The notes: a model not told the origin generated them from the letters alone. A DNA stretch of 64,000 nucleotides from CAIWHR01 sp963811685 (GCA_963811685.1 CAWESK010000010.1:310001-374000); one strand, 5' to 3'. Numbered from the stretch's first letter, positions 27,531 to 39,434 are shown. Translations and numbers: made by a program.

Positions 27531-29527
27531 CGCACGAAGAACAGCAGGGCGAGCAGCGTGACGAAGCTGTAGGTCAGGTAGACGGAGATCCGTCCCTGCT
27601 GGATCTTCCCGACCTGCCGCGCGAGGAATTCCGTGGCGTGCCCGATGGGCAGGTACAGCCAGTGCCACGCGTGGTCGGACGCCGTGACCGAATAGCGCGG
27701 CTTCGAATCGAACGGCGACGGCAGGTGGCGTTCGATACGGAAGAACGGCTCGAACACCTGCCGGATCGGCTGGCCGAAGCCTTCAGCGGTGTCCTGCATC
27801 CGCGGCGTCTGCTGCGGAAACCCGCAATCCCAGGGCGGCGCCTTCCGCACGCGGCCGTGATAGTAGCGGTGGACGATCTGCATCGTCAGCAGGACCACGC
27901 CGGCGATCACCATGAGCACGATCAGCGGGCTGTAGCTCGAGCGGTCGGCATCGATCGGCGCCAGGAGCAGCCAGTTGCCGGTCGCAGCGCGGCCGACCGT
28001 CGAGCCGATCAGCATCGCGTTGACGTGGTCGACAACGCCGATCACGGTGACGGGAAAGAGGCCGAGCACGATGCAGCCCGCGGCGAGCCACACGAGCGCG
28101 ATCCGCTCGTAGCGGCCCGCATCCCGGGCGTACGCGAGGTTCGCCTCCCGCGGCCGCCCGAGAAACACGATCGCATAGAACTTCACCATGACGTAGGCCG
28201 CAAGCGCGACGGCGAGCACCAGCGCGGCAGCGGCGAGCGGGACCAGCATGTTGATGAACGACTGCGGCAAATCGGGCGTGAACAGGAACGCCTGCAGCAG
28301 CAGCCACTCGGAAACGAAGCCGTTCAGCGGAGGCAGGCCGGCGATCGCGAGCGTGCCGACGAGGGCGAGCCAGGCGACCCACGGCATCCGGTGGATGAGC
28401 CCCCCGAGCTTGCCGAGGCTTCGCTCCTTCGTCGCGTGCAGCACCGAGCCCGTCGCAAGGAACAGCAGGCTCTTGAAGAACGCGTGGTTGAGGCAGTGGT
28501 AAAGCGCGGCGGTGAGAGCGATCGCCGCGATCAGCGTCTTGCCATAGGATTTGAAGAGGATGGCGAGACCGATAGCCGCGACGATGATGCCGATGTTCTC
28601 GATCGACGAGTAGGCGAGCAGCCGCTTCATGTCGGTCTGCGCCGCGGCGAAGATGACGCCGAAGAGCGCGGTGGCGAGCCCCAATGCGAGGGCGATCACG
28701 CCCCACCACCACAATTGCACGCTCAAAAGGTCGAAGGTGACGCGCAGGAGGCCGTAGATCGCCGTCTTCAGCATGACGCCGCTCATCAGCGCCGAGACGG
28801 GTGAAGGCGCCGCCGGGTGCGCCTCCGGCAGCCAGATGTGCAACGGCAGGAGACCGGCCTTCGCACCGAAGCCGAAGAGCGCGAGGAAGAACGCGATGCT
28901 GGGCCAGCCGCCCGCGAGGATGACCGAACGCATCGAGCCGAACGTGTAGTCGCCGTTGCCTCCCTGCAGCACGCCGAAGCAGAGCAGGATCGCGATGGCG
29001 CCCACGTGCGCGATCAGCAGGTAGAGAAAACCGGCTCGACGGATCTCGGGGATCCGATGATCGGTGGTCACGAGGAAGTACGAGGACAACGCCATCGTTT
29101 CCCACGCGACCATGAAAAGGTAGGCGTCGTCGGCGACGAGCACCATTGCCATCGCGGCGAGGAAGACGTGGTAGTAGAAGCAGATGAGCCCGGGGGCGGT
29201 GCCTTCGCCGGACCGGAAATAGCCCGCCGAAAAAAGCGAGATCGCCGCCGCAGCGGCGCCCAGCAGCAGCAGGAAGAACGCAGACAGCGAGTCGACGCGC
29301 AGGTGGAACGGAAGGTCGGGGAGCCCGAGCGGCAGCACCGTCGACTGCGGCAGCGGACCGATCGCAAAAAAGGCGGCGATCGCCAGCGCGAGGCCGACGG
29401 CAGCGCCTGCGGGGAAGAGCGCGTGGCGGATGAACGCGAGATTGCGTGGCTGCGCGAGACCGAGCGCGCCGATCGCGATCCACGCTCCGACCGCGATCAG
29501 GACGAGCGTGAGCGACGATTGATCCAT
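27527..29527 (-). CDS. hyfB: Ehr/Hyf-type antiporter-like membrane subunit HyfB (NuoL-like)
   Basis: A 666-residue NuoL/HyfB protein, the first gene of the complex, with about 15 membrane helices. Diagnostic stretches: EGTAPGLICFYYHVFLAAMA, a conserved VAWETMALSSYFLV (Glu), GAKAGLLPLHIWLPEAHPAAPSPVSALMSG with the pumping Lys, and KRLLAYSSIENIGII. It is longer than HyfF because of a C-terminal extension that contains amphipathic text and a last helix (SFVTLLALLFFVR), as in HyfB. It lies 57 bases after metG on the same strand; no clear promoter is visible between them, so read-through from metG is possible. Confidence 0.93.
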   Translation of the reverse strand: MDQSSLTLVLIAVGAWIAIGALGLAQPRNLAFIRHALFPAGAAVGLALAIAAFFAIGPLPQSTVLPLGLPDLPFHLRVDSLSAFFLLLLGAAAAAISLFSAGYFRSGEGTAPGLICFYYHVFLAAMAMVLVADDAYLFMVAWETMALSSYFLVTTDHRIPEIRRAGFLYLLIAHVGAIAILLCFGVLQGGNGDYTFGSMRSVILAGGWPSIAFFLALFGFGAKAGLLPLHIWLPEAHPAAPSPVSALMSGVMLKTAIYGLLRVTFDLLSVQLWWWGVIALALGLATALFGVIFAAAQTDMKRLLAYSSIENIGIIVAAIGLAILFKSYGKTLIAAIALTAALYHCLNHAFFKSLLFLATGSVLHATKERSLGKLGGLIHRMPWVAWLALVGTLAIAGLPPLNGFVSEWLLLQAFLFTPDLPQSFINMLVPLAAAALVLAVALAAYVMVKFYAIVFLGRPREANLAYARDAGRYERIALVWLAAGCIVLGLFPVTVIGVVDHVNAMLIGSTVGRAATGNWLLLAPIDADRSSYSPLIVLMVIAGVVLLTMQIVHRYYHGRVRKAPPWDCGFPQQTPRMQDTAEGFGQPIRQVFEPFFRIERHLPSPFDSKPRYSVTASDHAWHWLYLPIGHATEFLARQVGKIQQGRISVYLTYSFVTLLALLFFVR

Positions 29528-29584
29528 CGGCGACGGCAGTCGGTCAGGGCCGCTGCGAGGGGGCGCCGACGGTCCGCCCGCGGA

Positions 29585-31709
29585 TCATTTGATCCGCATT
29601 CCCGGCAGCGCGCCGGAATCCGGCGCCAGCAGGAAGAGGCCGGGACCGTCGCCCGACGCGGCGAGCACCATGCCCTCGGACAGGCCGAACTTCATCTTGC
29701 GCGGCGCGAGGTTCGCGACCATCGGCGTCAACCGCCCGACCAGGTCCTCCGGCTTGTACGCGGACTTGATGCCCGCGAACACCGTGCGATGACGACCCTC
29801 GCCGACGTCGAGCGTCAGCTTGAGGAGCTTGTCGGCGCCGTCGACGTGCTCGGCATTGACGATGCGCGCGATGCGCAGATCTATCTTGGAAAAGTCATCG
29901 ATGCCGATTTGCGGCGCGAGGCTCCCGGCAGGCGATGGGGGAGAGGGACGGGGTGTGGGAGCCGCTGCAGCCGGCGGCCCCTCGAGCAGCGCATCGATCT
30001 GCTTCGGATCGATGCGCTGCATCAGATGCTGATAGGGCAGGATGGCGTCGGCGACCCGTTCGATGTCGCTCCACCGCGAGCGGCGCCGACAATCCGAACA
30101 AGGCCGAGGCGCGCTCCGCCAATCCCGGGAGCACCGGGGCGAGATAGTAGGTGAGCGCCCGAAACGCGTTGAGCGCGTCGGTGCAGACATCCTGCAGCTC
30201 GTCCCGCCGCGTCGGGTCCTTCGCGAGCTCCCACGGCTTCGCCTGATCGAAGCGCTCGTTCACGCGGTCGGCGACGCGCATGATCTCGCGCATCGCCTTG
30301 CCGTATTCCCGCGCGGCATACGCCTCGGCGATGAGCTCGCGCGCGGCCCAAGCCACCATTGTCGATCCGGCTCGAGACTTCACGTGGCCGACATCCGCGA
30401 CGCGCAACGATAGCCTGCCCTCGAAGTGCCGTGCGATGAACGTCGCCGCCCGGCTCGCGATGTTCACGTACTTGCCGATCAAGTCGCTGTTCACCCGGGC
30501 AACGAAATCATCCGGATTGAAATCGATGTCCTCGACCTTGTCGTTGAGCTTGGCCGCGATGTAGTAGCGCAGCCACTCGGCGTCGAGGCCGAGGTCGAGA
30601 TAGAAGTCCGGGCTGATCCCGGTGCCGCGCGACTTCGACATCTTCTCGCCCAGCGCCGTCAGGAAGCCGTGGACGAAGACGTTGCTGGGCGGCCGGTACG
30701 GCGCGCCGGCGAACTCGAGCATCGCCGGCCAGAACAGCGTGTGGAAGTAGACGATGTCCTTGCCGATGAAGTGGAACTGCTCGGTATCCGCGGCCCCAAG
30801 GAACTCCCTGAAGCTGCGCGGTTCACCCTTCGACTTGGCCTTGCCGCTGTCGAAATAGCTCTTGAGCGAAGCGAGATACCCTACCGGAGCGTCGAGCCAG
30901 ACATAGAAATATTTGCCGGGTTCGTCGGGAATCGGGATGCCGAAGTACGGCGGATCGCGCGAGATGTCCCAATCGGTAAGCTTGTCCGGGCTGCCGTCGC
31001 CGCCCAGCCATTCGTGAATCTTGTTCAGCACCTCGGGTTGTAGCGACTGGCCCGGTGCGGGAGCACGCGTCCATTCGCGGAGGAACGCGACGATCGCGGG
31101 ATCGGAAAGCCGGAAGAACAGGTGCGATGACGTGCGCAGTTCCGGCCGCACGCCGGTGAGCGTCGAACGCGGATCGATCAGGTCCGTCGGTGCGTTGACG
31201 GTGCTGCATTTCTCGCAGGCGTCGGCGTACTGGTCCGGGGTGCCGCACTTCGGGCACGTCCCCTGGATGTAGCGATCCGGCAGGAACATCGCCTTGACCG
31301 GATCGTAGAACTGCTCGACCGGCTTGGTGTAGATGAAACTCTTGGCCTTAAGGCGGCGATAGATATCCTGCGACAGTTCGACGTTTTCCGGTGAATCGGT
31401 CGAATGCCAGTGATCAAAACTCAAATTGAAGCCGCCTAGAACCTTCGGCCGCGTCGCCGCGATGCGCGTGATGAGCGCCTCCGGCGTGACGCCCTCGGCT
31501 TCCGCCTTGAGCATGATCGGCGCGCCGTGCGCGTCTTCTGCGCCCACGAAATGCACGTCGTGTCCCTGCATCCGCTGGAAGCGCACCCAGATATCGGCCT
31601 GGATGTACTCCATGACGTGGCCGATGTGGAACGGGCCGTTCGCGTAGGGCAGCGCCGTCGTGACGAACAACTTGCGGCGGCCGGACGAAACGGCGGGGGG
31701 CGCGGACAT
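29585..31709 (-). CDS. metG: Methionyl-tRNA synthetase (one frame break)
   Basis: Charges tRNA-Met. Starts MSAPPAVSSGRRKLFVTTALPYANGP at 31709, with the HIGH-like HIGHVMEY, zinc motifs CPKCGTP and CEKCSTV, and KMSKSRG. At 30074-30075 a surplus base (CTCGCGGTGG) changes frame: SAPLA continues as WSDIERVADAILPYQHLM in the next frame, followed by the C-terminal tRNA-binding (EMAP-like) domain KIDLRIARIVNAEHVDGADK to 29585. Repaired length is about 708 residues. As this is an essential gene, the break is almost certainly an error. It diverges from mrp across a 124-base promoter region. Confidence 0.95.
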
Positions 31710-31833
31710 CGCGGAAAACCTTGCGCGGGGCAGGGGGAAGTGGTGATTCTAGCAAAGGGGCCGCACCGAATATCGGCGCGGCGCGATTTTGGCTAGAATC
31801 GAATACTTTTCGAACTCACGGGCAAGGCAACCG

Positions 31834-32922
31834 ATGGCCATCAACGAGGCCGACATCCAGGCGCGGCTGCGCGCTCTGACCGACCCGATCACGGGCAAGG
31901 ATTTCGTGACCGGCAAAGCAGTGAAACAGGTGCGCGTCGACGGCCCCGACGCTGTCGTCGACATCCAGCTCGGCTATCCCGCGAAGACGCAGCACGATGT
32001 CCTGCGCAAGCTGATCGTCGACGCGCTGGCGGCGCTGCCGGGCGCGGGCCGCGTCACCGTCAACATGTCGCAGAAGGTCACGTCGCATTCGGTGCAGCGG
32101 GGCGTCAAGCTCATCCCGGGCATCAAGAACATCATCGCGATCGCGAGCGGCAAGGGGGGCGTGGGCAAGTCGACCACCGCGGTCAACCTGGCGCTGGCAC
32201 TCGCTGCCGAAGGCGCGCAGGTCGGTGTGCTCGATGCCGACATCTACGGCCCCTCGCAGCCGATGATGCTGGGGATCGCCGGCCGTCCGGAGTCGAAGGA
32301 CGGCAAGACGCTGGAGCCGCTCGAGGCGTACGGATTGCAGGCGATGTCGATCGGCTTCCTGATCGACGTCGACACGCCGATGGTCTGGCGCGGCCCGATG
32401 GTGACCCAGGCGCTCGAGCAGCTCCTGAAGGACACGCGCTGGCGCGACCTCGACTACCTCATCGTCGACATGCCGCCCGGCACCGGCGACATCCAGCTGA
32501 CGCTCGCGCAGAAGGTTCCCGTGACCGGCGCGGTGATCGTCACCACGCCGCAGGACATCGCGTTGATCGACGCGCGCAAGGGCCTCAAGATGTTCGAGAA
32601 GGTCGGCGTGCCGATCGTCGGCATCGTCGAGAACATGAGCATGCACATCTGCTCGAACTGCGGCCATGCGGAAGCGATTTTCGGCGAGGGCGGCGCCGAG
32701 AAGATGTGCGCCGACTATCACGTGCCGTTCCTGGGCGGCCTGCCGCTCGACATCCGCATCCGCGAGCAGACGGACGCCGGCCGCCCGAGCGTCGTCGCCG
32801 ACCCGGACGGCAAGATCGCGCAGGTCTATCGCGAGATCGCCCGCAAGACCGCAGTGTTCGTCGCGCAGAAGGCCGAGGATTTCTCGGGCAAGTTTCCGAG
32901 CATCGTCGTTCAGAACACGTAA
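31834..32922 (+). CDS. apbC: Mrp/ApbC iron-sulfur cluster carrier ATPase
   Basis: P-loop NTPase that carries [4Fe-4S] clusters to target proteins. The open frame begins at 31789, but I choose ATG 31834 (MAINEADIQARLRAL), preceded by AAGG and typical of the family. An N-terminal MIP18-like domain comes first; the deviant Walker A is GKGGVGKSTT, and CSNC near residue 265 is the conserved cluster-binding CxxC. 362 residues, normal. A -10-like TAGAAT at 31794-31799 lies 35 bases upstream of the start. metG is divergent, as in many betaproteobacteria. Confidence 0.95.
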   Translation: MAINEADIQARLRALTDPITGKDFVTGKAVKQVRVDGPDAVVDIQLGYPAKTQHDVLRKLIVDALAALPGAGRVTVNMSQKVTSHSVQRGVKLIPGIKNIIAIASGKGGVGKSTTAVNLALALAAEGAQVGVLDADIYGPSQPMMLGIAGRPESKDGKTLEPLEAYGLQAMSIGFLIDVDTPMVWRGPMVTQALEQLLKDTRWRDLDYLIVDMPPGTGDIQLTLAQKVPVTGAVIVTTPQDIALIDARKGLKMFEKVGVPIVGIVENMSMHICSNCGHAEAIFGEGGAEKMCADYHVPFLGGLPLDIRIREQTDAGRPSVVADPDGKIAQVYREIARKTAVFVAQKAEDFSGKFPSIVVQNT

Positions 32923-33042
32923 CAAGTCACGGCGACGGCCCCCGCGTTGGACCGGCGACCGCGGGCGCCGGTAGCGTCGCCGAGACCGTCGCCGCACGAG
33001 TTACCCAGAACGAGCGATTGCCGACAAACGCAGGGTGCCGCT

Positions 33043-33606
33043 GTGATCAAGTCAGACAAATGGATCCGCCGGATGGCGGAGACCTCCCGGATGATCGAGC
33101 CGTTCGAGCCGGGCCAGGTGCGCGAGGCCAACGGCCACAAGATCGTTTCCTATGGCACGTCGAGCTACGGCTACGACATCCGCTGCTCGCGCGAATTCAA
33201 GATTTTCACCAACATCAACTCGACGATCGTCGACCCGAAGGCATTCGATGCCGGCTCGTTCGTCGACTTCATCGGCGACGTCTGCATCATCCCCCCCAAC
33301 TCGTTCGCGCTGGCGCGCACCGTCGAGTTCTTCCGCATTCCGCGCAACGTGCTTGTGGTATGCCTCGGCAAGTCGACCTACGCGCGCTGCGGGATCATCG
33401 TCAACGTGACGCCCCTCGAGCCGGAGTGGGAAGGGCACGTGACCCTCGAGTTCTCGAACACGACGCCGCTGCCCGCGAAGATCTACGCCAACGAGGGCGT
33501 CGCGCAGGTGATCTTCTTCGAATCCGACGAGGTCTGCGCGATGTCGTACAAGGACCGCGGCGGCAAGTACCAGGGACAGCAGGGCGTCACGCTGCCCAAG
33601 ATCTGA
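33043..33606 (+). CDS. dcd: dCTP deaminase
   Basis: Deaminates dCTP to dUTP for thymidylate synthesis; forms trimers. I choose GTG 33043 (VIKSDKWIRRMAE), which is where the family starts, with AGGG upstream; the open frame back to 32947 is Arg/Pro-rich. GKSTYARCGIIVNVTPLEPE contains the catalytic Glu region and the nucleotide-binding Ser/Arg, and YGTSSYGYDIRCS is also conserved. At 187 residues the length is right. Its stop overlaps the next ATG (TGATG). Confidence 0.96.
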   Translation: MIKSDKWIRRMAETSRMIEPFEPGQVREANGHKIVSYGTSSYGYDIRCSREFKIFTNINSTIVDPKAFDAGSFVDFIGDVCIIPPNSFALARTVEFFRIPRNVLVVCLGKSTYARCGIIVNVTPLEPEWEGHVTLEFSNTTPLPAKIYANEGVAQVIFFESDEVCAMSYKDRGGKYQGQQGVTLPKI

Positions 33607-35059
33607 TGCGGGCGGGGCCGGAAAGCCTCGCTGCGGCCGCGGCCCGCCTGCCGCTTAACCGGGCGGAATGGGCGTGTGTCGCCGTCGCGGTAGTCATTGC
33701 CCACGCGTTTCTCGTGCACACGTGGTTCTTTCCGTCGGCGTTCGATGCGCAGACCTACGTCGACATCGGTCGGCAGATCGGGGAGGGCGGCCTGTTCAGC
33801 AAGTGGCAGTACTCCCATTCGCGGACCTACGGCTACCCGTTCCTTGTGAGCCTCGTGCTCCGCGCTGCGGCCTGGACGGGCGTCTCGTTCGTCATTCTCC
33901 TTTTCTCTGTGCAGTTTCTCGCCTTCGTCGCGGCGGCGTTCCTCCTGCGCAATGCACTGGCGCCGGCCAGCGCAGGCGCTGCCCGGATCGCCTTCGGTGC
34001 GATCCTCGTCAATTACTACGTCCTGATCTACACACCCGAGAGCTTGACGGAGAGCATCTCGGTAACGCTGCTGCTGCTGGTTGCCGCCTGGTGGATCACT
34101 CTGTGGCGGAGCGGCCTTTCCGCGTGGCCGCTGCTCGCGGGCAGCGTCGCGGCCGGCTTCGCGTTGATGGTGCGTCCCGCCAACGTGTTCATCGTCGCCG
34201 CGTGGGTGTTCGGCATTGCGATCCTGTGGTTGCGACAGCGGCCGCCAGCCCATCGTGCCGTGGCCTACCTGGGGATCCTGCTCGCGGCCATCGTGCTGCC
34301 CATGGTTCCGCAAATCCGGAACAACGCGGTCTACTACGGCAAGGCGACACCGCTGGTGACGATGGACCTGGGACTGCTGCAGCAGACGCTCGGCGTCCAG
34401 AATCTCAAGTATGCGACGGCGATGCCTCCGGTTCCGAGCCCGTCCGTCTATTACAACAATCCTCTGTGGGTGGGCACGACGATGAGCGAGACGTCGCCCT
34501 GGACATGGTATTTCGCCTACCCGCTGCGCGGCGCCGTGACCGTTGCATTGCACACGTTCAATATGATCGACCACGATCTGCTGTTCACCTACAGCCGCGA
34601 TCTGACGCCGTGGTATCGCATACCGCTCGGCATCGTCAATCACACCGTGGTGGCGTTCGGTCTCGTCGGCCTCATGCTGGCGGGCGCGATGTTCGCGCCG
34701 CGAGCGACGTGCGATGGCGCGACGCGTATCTCGTCCTGCTCGCGGCGATCGCGTCGAACTGGGCGGTCTATGCGTGGACCGACGTCGAGATGCGGTTCGG
34801 CTCCGTGTTGCTGCTTGTCTTGTTTCCGTTCGCCGGCTACGCGGCGATGCGGGCCGCGACGACGCGCGATGCCCGCAAGAGGACGGCGGTGGTGCTGGGA
34901 ACGGCGGTCTACGTCGTCCTCGCGCTCGTCCTGTCCGCGTGGGTTCGGGATCAGTCGGTGCAGATCCGGGAAGCGGAACGCTCGCCTTCGTCGGGGAGCG
35001 CCCCTGCCGCGATTTGGGCGGGAAGCCCCGGGCGTGGGCCGCCGCGAACGCCCGCCTGA
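33606..35059 (+). CDS. Multi-membrane glycosyltransferase-like protein, copy 1 (one frame break)
   Basis: A membrane protein of the general dolichyl-phosphate-mannosyltransferase/ArnT-like fold by hydropathy: about 11 membrane helices with an early FFPSAFDAQTYVDIGRQI loop. A substrate cannot be named. The frame from 33606 holds to about 34700 and then moves to another frame (RDAYLVLLAAIASNWAVY onward, to 35059). Comparison with the paralogue at 37893 shows where it should continue. The two share long stretches such as LTESxSxTLLLL, LKYATAxPPVP, VYYNNP and LLFTYSRDLxPWYR. It is placed directly after dcd with a TGATG overlap. Confidence 0.7.
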
Positions 35060-35096
35060 CGACCGCCCGATCAGCCCAAGGGAACAGGGGACGACT

Positions 35097-36305
<1,209 letters not shown>

Positions 36306-36411
36306 ACGACGCGCGATTGCGTATGGCAACGTCGCCGTCGACGGCGTAGGATGTTCGTCCGCGCGGGCCTGCCGGCCCGATCCATCTCATCGATCACCTT
36401 GAGGAGGTTTC

Positions 36412-37014
36412 ATGGCGTATCACCTCGAAGGACGCTTGCTCGAAGTCTGCAACTGCCGCGTGCTCTGCCCGTGCTGGATCGGCGAGAATCCCGATTTCGG
36501 CACCTGCGACACGATCGTCGCCTGGCACTTCGACAAGGGGACGATCGACGGCGTCGACATTTCCGACCGCACGATCGCGCTGATCGCGCACGTGCCGGGC
36601 AACATCCTGGAGGGCAACTGGCGGGCTGCCGTTTATCTCGACGAGCGGGTCAGCCCCGCGCAGGAGGAGGCGATCCTCAAGGTCTACACGGGCAAGGCCG
36701 GCGGGCCGGTGGCCGAGCTCGTGAAGCTGATCGGAGAAGTCGTCTCCGTGGAGAAGGTGCCGATCACGTTCACGGTGCAAGGCGGCCGCGGCACGATCAA
36801 GCTGGGGGACGCGGGCTATGCGGAGCTCGAGCCGTACGTGAGCGCCTCCGGCGCCACGACGACGCTCGCCGACACGGTGTTCTCGACCGTTCCCGGCGCG
36901 CCGGTGTTCGTCGGCAAGTCGCCGCGCTACCGGTCCAAGAACGCGAAGCTCGGCATCGATCTCGACATGTCCGGCCACAACGCGCTGCAAAGCACGTTCG
37001 TGTTCCAGTCCTAG
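36412..37014 (+). CDS. DUF1326 family protein
   Basis: A 200-residue soluble protein of unknown function, DUF1326. The defining N-terminus YHLEGRLLEVCNCRVLCPCW with its CNCxxxCPCW cysteines is present and looks like a metal or thiol site. An excellent GAGGAGG ribosome site precedes ATG 36412. It is followed by a DUF2182 membrane protein; this pair occurs together in many proteobacteria and the pairing is a known one. A function should not be assigned from sequence alone. Confidence 0.88.
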   Translation: MAYHLEGRLLEVCNCRVLCPCWIGENPDFGTCDTIVAWHFDKGTIDGVDISDRTIALIAHVPGNILEGNWRAAVYLDERVSPAQEEAILKVYTGKAGGPVAELVKLIGEVVSVEKVPITFTVQGGRGTIKLGDAGYAELEPYVSASGATTTLADTVFSTVPGAPVFVGKSPRYRSKNAKLGIDLDMSGHNALQSTFVFQS

Positions 37015-37074
37015 TCGTTTGCCGTCGCAGTCCGAGCCCGCGGCGTCGGCACGTTTGGCGTAGGACGCCCCCGC

Positions 37075-37896
37075 ATGTCCACGGTCCCGTCCGCGCCGGC
37101 GGCCCTCCCGCCCGCAGGGGGGCGTGAGGCGCTCGTCTGGATCCTGCTCGGTCTGCTTGTCGTCGCGGCGTGGGGCGCGTTGGGGCTGTGGAGCGCGAGC
37201 CCGTACGGCCGCTATCTCGAGCACGGCGGATGGAGCGATGCCGGCGCGCTCGCGGCACTGTGTCGCGCGGTGCCGCAGGGCGAGATCGTGGTGCCGGCCC
37301 TGCTGCACGCGGCGGCGTGGGTGCTGATGATCGCGGCGATGATGCTGCCGACGGCGTTTCCGCTGATCGCGCTGTTCCGCCGCATCACGCGCGGCCGACC
37401 GGACGCGGGGCGGCTCGTCGGCCTTGTCGTCGCAGGTTTCTTCGTCGCCTGGAGCGTCTTCGGGCTCCTCGCCCACGCCGCCGACGAGGGACTGCGCTGG
37501 GCGGCCAGCCGCGACGCCTGGTTCCTCGCCAACGGCTGGATGGTCGGCGCCGCGGTGCTCGCCGGCGCCGGGCTCTTTCAGTGGAGTGCGCTCAAGTACC
37601 ACTGCCTCGAGCAATGCCATACGCCGTTCGCGTTCGTCGCCGCGCGCTGGCACGGCCGCGCGCCGGCGCGTGAAGCGTTCCGGCTCGGCGTCGATCACGG
37701 CGTGTTCTGCGTGGGCTGCTGCTGGGCGCTGATGCTGCTGATGTTCGTCGTCGGTACGGGAAGCCTGGGCTGGATGCTGGTGATCGCGGCAGTGATGACG
37801 GCGGAAAAGAACCTGCCTTGGGGACGGCGCCTGCGCACGCCGCTCGGCGTCGGGCTCCTCGGCTGGGCGGGCGCGATCGTGCTGGCGCATTTGTGA
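37075..37896 (+). CDS. DUF2182 membrane protein, predicted metal binding
   Basis: A 273-residue integral membrane protein of DUF2182, with about seven helices. The family's conserved residues are seen in WVLMIAAMMLPTAFPL, QWSALKYHCLEQCHTPF and GVDHGVFCVGCCWALMLLMF: several Cys and His in or near membrane helices suggest metal binding. It probably works with the DUF1326 protein 60 bases upstream. Its stop overlaps the GTG of the next gene (GTGA). Function unknown. Confidence 0.88.
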   Translation: MSTVPSAPAALPPAGGREALVWILLGLLVVAAWGALGLWSASPYGRYLEHGGWSDAGALAALCRAVPQGEIVVPALLHAAAWVLMIAAMMLPTAFPLIALFRRITRGRPDAGRLVGLVVAGFFVAWSVFGLLAHAADEGLRWAASRDAWFLANGWMVGAAVLAGAGLFQWSALKYHCLEQCHTPFAFVAARWHGRAPAREAFRLGVDHGVFCVGCCWALMLLMFVVGTGSLGWMLVIAAVMTAEKNLPWGRRLRTPLGVGLLGWAGAIVLAHL

Positions 37897-39368
37897 GGTA
37901 CGCGAGGCTGGCGCTCACCCGGCTGGAGTGGGCGTGCGTCGCCTTCGCGGTAATCGTCGCGCACGCGTTCCTCGCGCACGAGTGGTTCTATCCGTCGGCG
38001 TGGGATGCGACGTCGTATGTCGACATCGCGAAGGACATCGCCGAGCGCGGCCTCTTCCGCAAGTTCCACGGGTCCGACTTCCGCACTTACGGCTACCCGT
38101 TCGTGCTGAGTCTCGTTCTGCGCGCCGCGGCGGCGACCGGCATCTCGTTCGTCGTCCTGCTCTTCGAGCTGCAGTTTCTCGCGTATTGCGGCGCGGCCTG
38201 GTTGCTGCGCCAGGCACTCGCGCCCGTCAGCGCGACCGCGGCGCGGATCGTATTCTGCGCGTTGCTCGTCGACTACTACGCGCTGATCTACACGCCGGAG
38301 AGCCTGACGGAGAGCCTGTCGCTGACGCTGCTGCTCCTCGCCGCGGCGGCCTGGGTGACGATGTGGCGCGGCGGCCTCGCCGCGTGGCCGCTGATCGCGG
38401 GAAGCGCGGTCGTCGGCTTCGCGTTCGCCGTGCGGCCCGCCAACGCGTTCATGGTCGCCGTCTGGATCTTCGGAATCGCGTTGCTCGTGCTACGCGAGCG
38501 GCCGCGGGTGCCCCGGGGCGCACTCCTTCTGCTCGCGCTTGTCGCAGCGGTGGCGCTGCCAATCGCGCCGCAGGTGCGCACCAACGTCTTGTACTACGGG
38601 AAGCTCTCGCCGACGGTGTCGGTCGACCTCGGAGCGCTGCAGCAGTCGCTGGGCGCCCAGAACCTCAAGTACGCCACGGCGCTGCCGCCGGTTCCCCGCG
38701 CGCCGGTCTACTACAACAACCCGTTCTACGAGGGCACGACGATGGACGAGTCGTCGCCGTGGTCGTGGTACGTCGACTACCCGCTGCGCGCCGCCGCGAC
38801 CGTCGCCTTGCACACGTTCAACCTGACCGACCAGGATCTGCTCTTCACCTACAGCCGCGATCTCTCGCCCTGGTATCGCGTGCCGCTCGGCATCGTCAAC
38901 CATGCAGTCGTGGCGCTCGGCGTCGTCGGCCTCCTTCTGCTGGGACTGCGGATGCGCACGATGAAGGAACCGCGCTCCCGGGATGCCTACGTGATGCTGC
39001 TCGCGCTCATCGTGGCCAACTGGGCGGTTTACGCCTGGACGGCCGTCGAGATGCGCTTCGGGTCGGTGCTGCTGCTCGTGCTGTTCCCGCTGGCGGCTTA
39101 CGCGGCGCTGCGCATCGCGGCGTCGCGCAGCAGGCGGAAGACGCGGCTGGTCGCGGCTGGGGTGGCGGGCTACATCGTCCTTGCGCTGCTCCTTTCGGAG
39201 TGGGTGCGCGACCAGTCACCGCTGATCCGGGAGACCCGCCTGTCCCGCGCGGAGCCCTCGGGAGCACGCGTGGCCGGTTCCAGATGTTGCGCTCCAGCAA
39301 CGGCCGCCGCCGCCGGGGAGGCTGCGCCCGGCGCCTCGCATAGCCAGCGCCCGGGATTCGCCGGATAA
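37893..39368 (+). CDS. Multi-membrane glycosyltransferase-like protein, copy 2
   Basis: Intact paralogue of the gene at 33606, 491 residues, GTG start at 37893 overlapping the DUF2182 stop. About 11 membrane helices and an early FYPSAWDATSYVDIAKDI loop resembling the acidic loop of lipid-linked sugar transferases, but I cannot identify the donor or product. The C-terminal ~40 residues (after WVRDQSPLIRE) are Ser/Ala/Arg-rich and probably disordered. Similarity to copy 1 is high along the whole length, so this is a gene duplication with other genes now in between. Confidence 0.72.
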   Translation: MRYARLALTRLEWACVAFAVIVAHAFLAHEWFYPSAWDATSYVDIAKDIAERGLFRKFHGSDFRTYGYPFVLSLVLRAAAATGISFVVLLFELQFLAYCGAAWLLRQALAPVSATAARIVFCALLVDYYALIYTPESLTESLSLTLLLLAAAAWVTMWRGGLAAWPLIAGSAVVGFAFAVRPANAFMVAVWIFGIALLVLRERPRVPRGALLLLALVAAVALPIAPQVRTNVLYYGKLSPTVSVDLGALQQSLGAQNLKYATALPPVPRAPVYYNNPFYEGTTMDESSPWSWYVDYPLRAAATVALHTFNLTDQDLLFTYSRDLSPWYRVPLGIVNHAVVALGVVGLLLLGLRMRTMKEPRSRDAYVMLLALIVANWAVYAWTAVEMRFGSVLLLVLFPLAAYAALRIAASRSRRKTRLVAAGVAGYIVLALLLSEWVRDQSPLIRETRLSRAEPSGARVAGSRCCAPATAAAAGEAAPGASHSQRPGFAG

Positions 39369-39434
39369 TTCGCGCCTTCGCTCGCCGGCCCGGGCGACCG
39401 GCGCGGCCCGCCCGCCCTCGAGGAGTCCTGCTCC

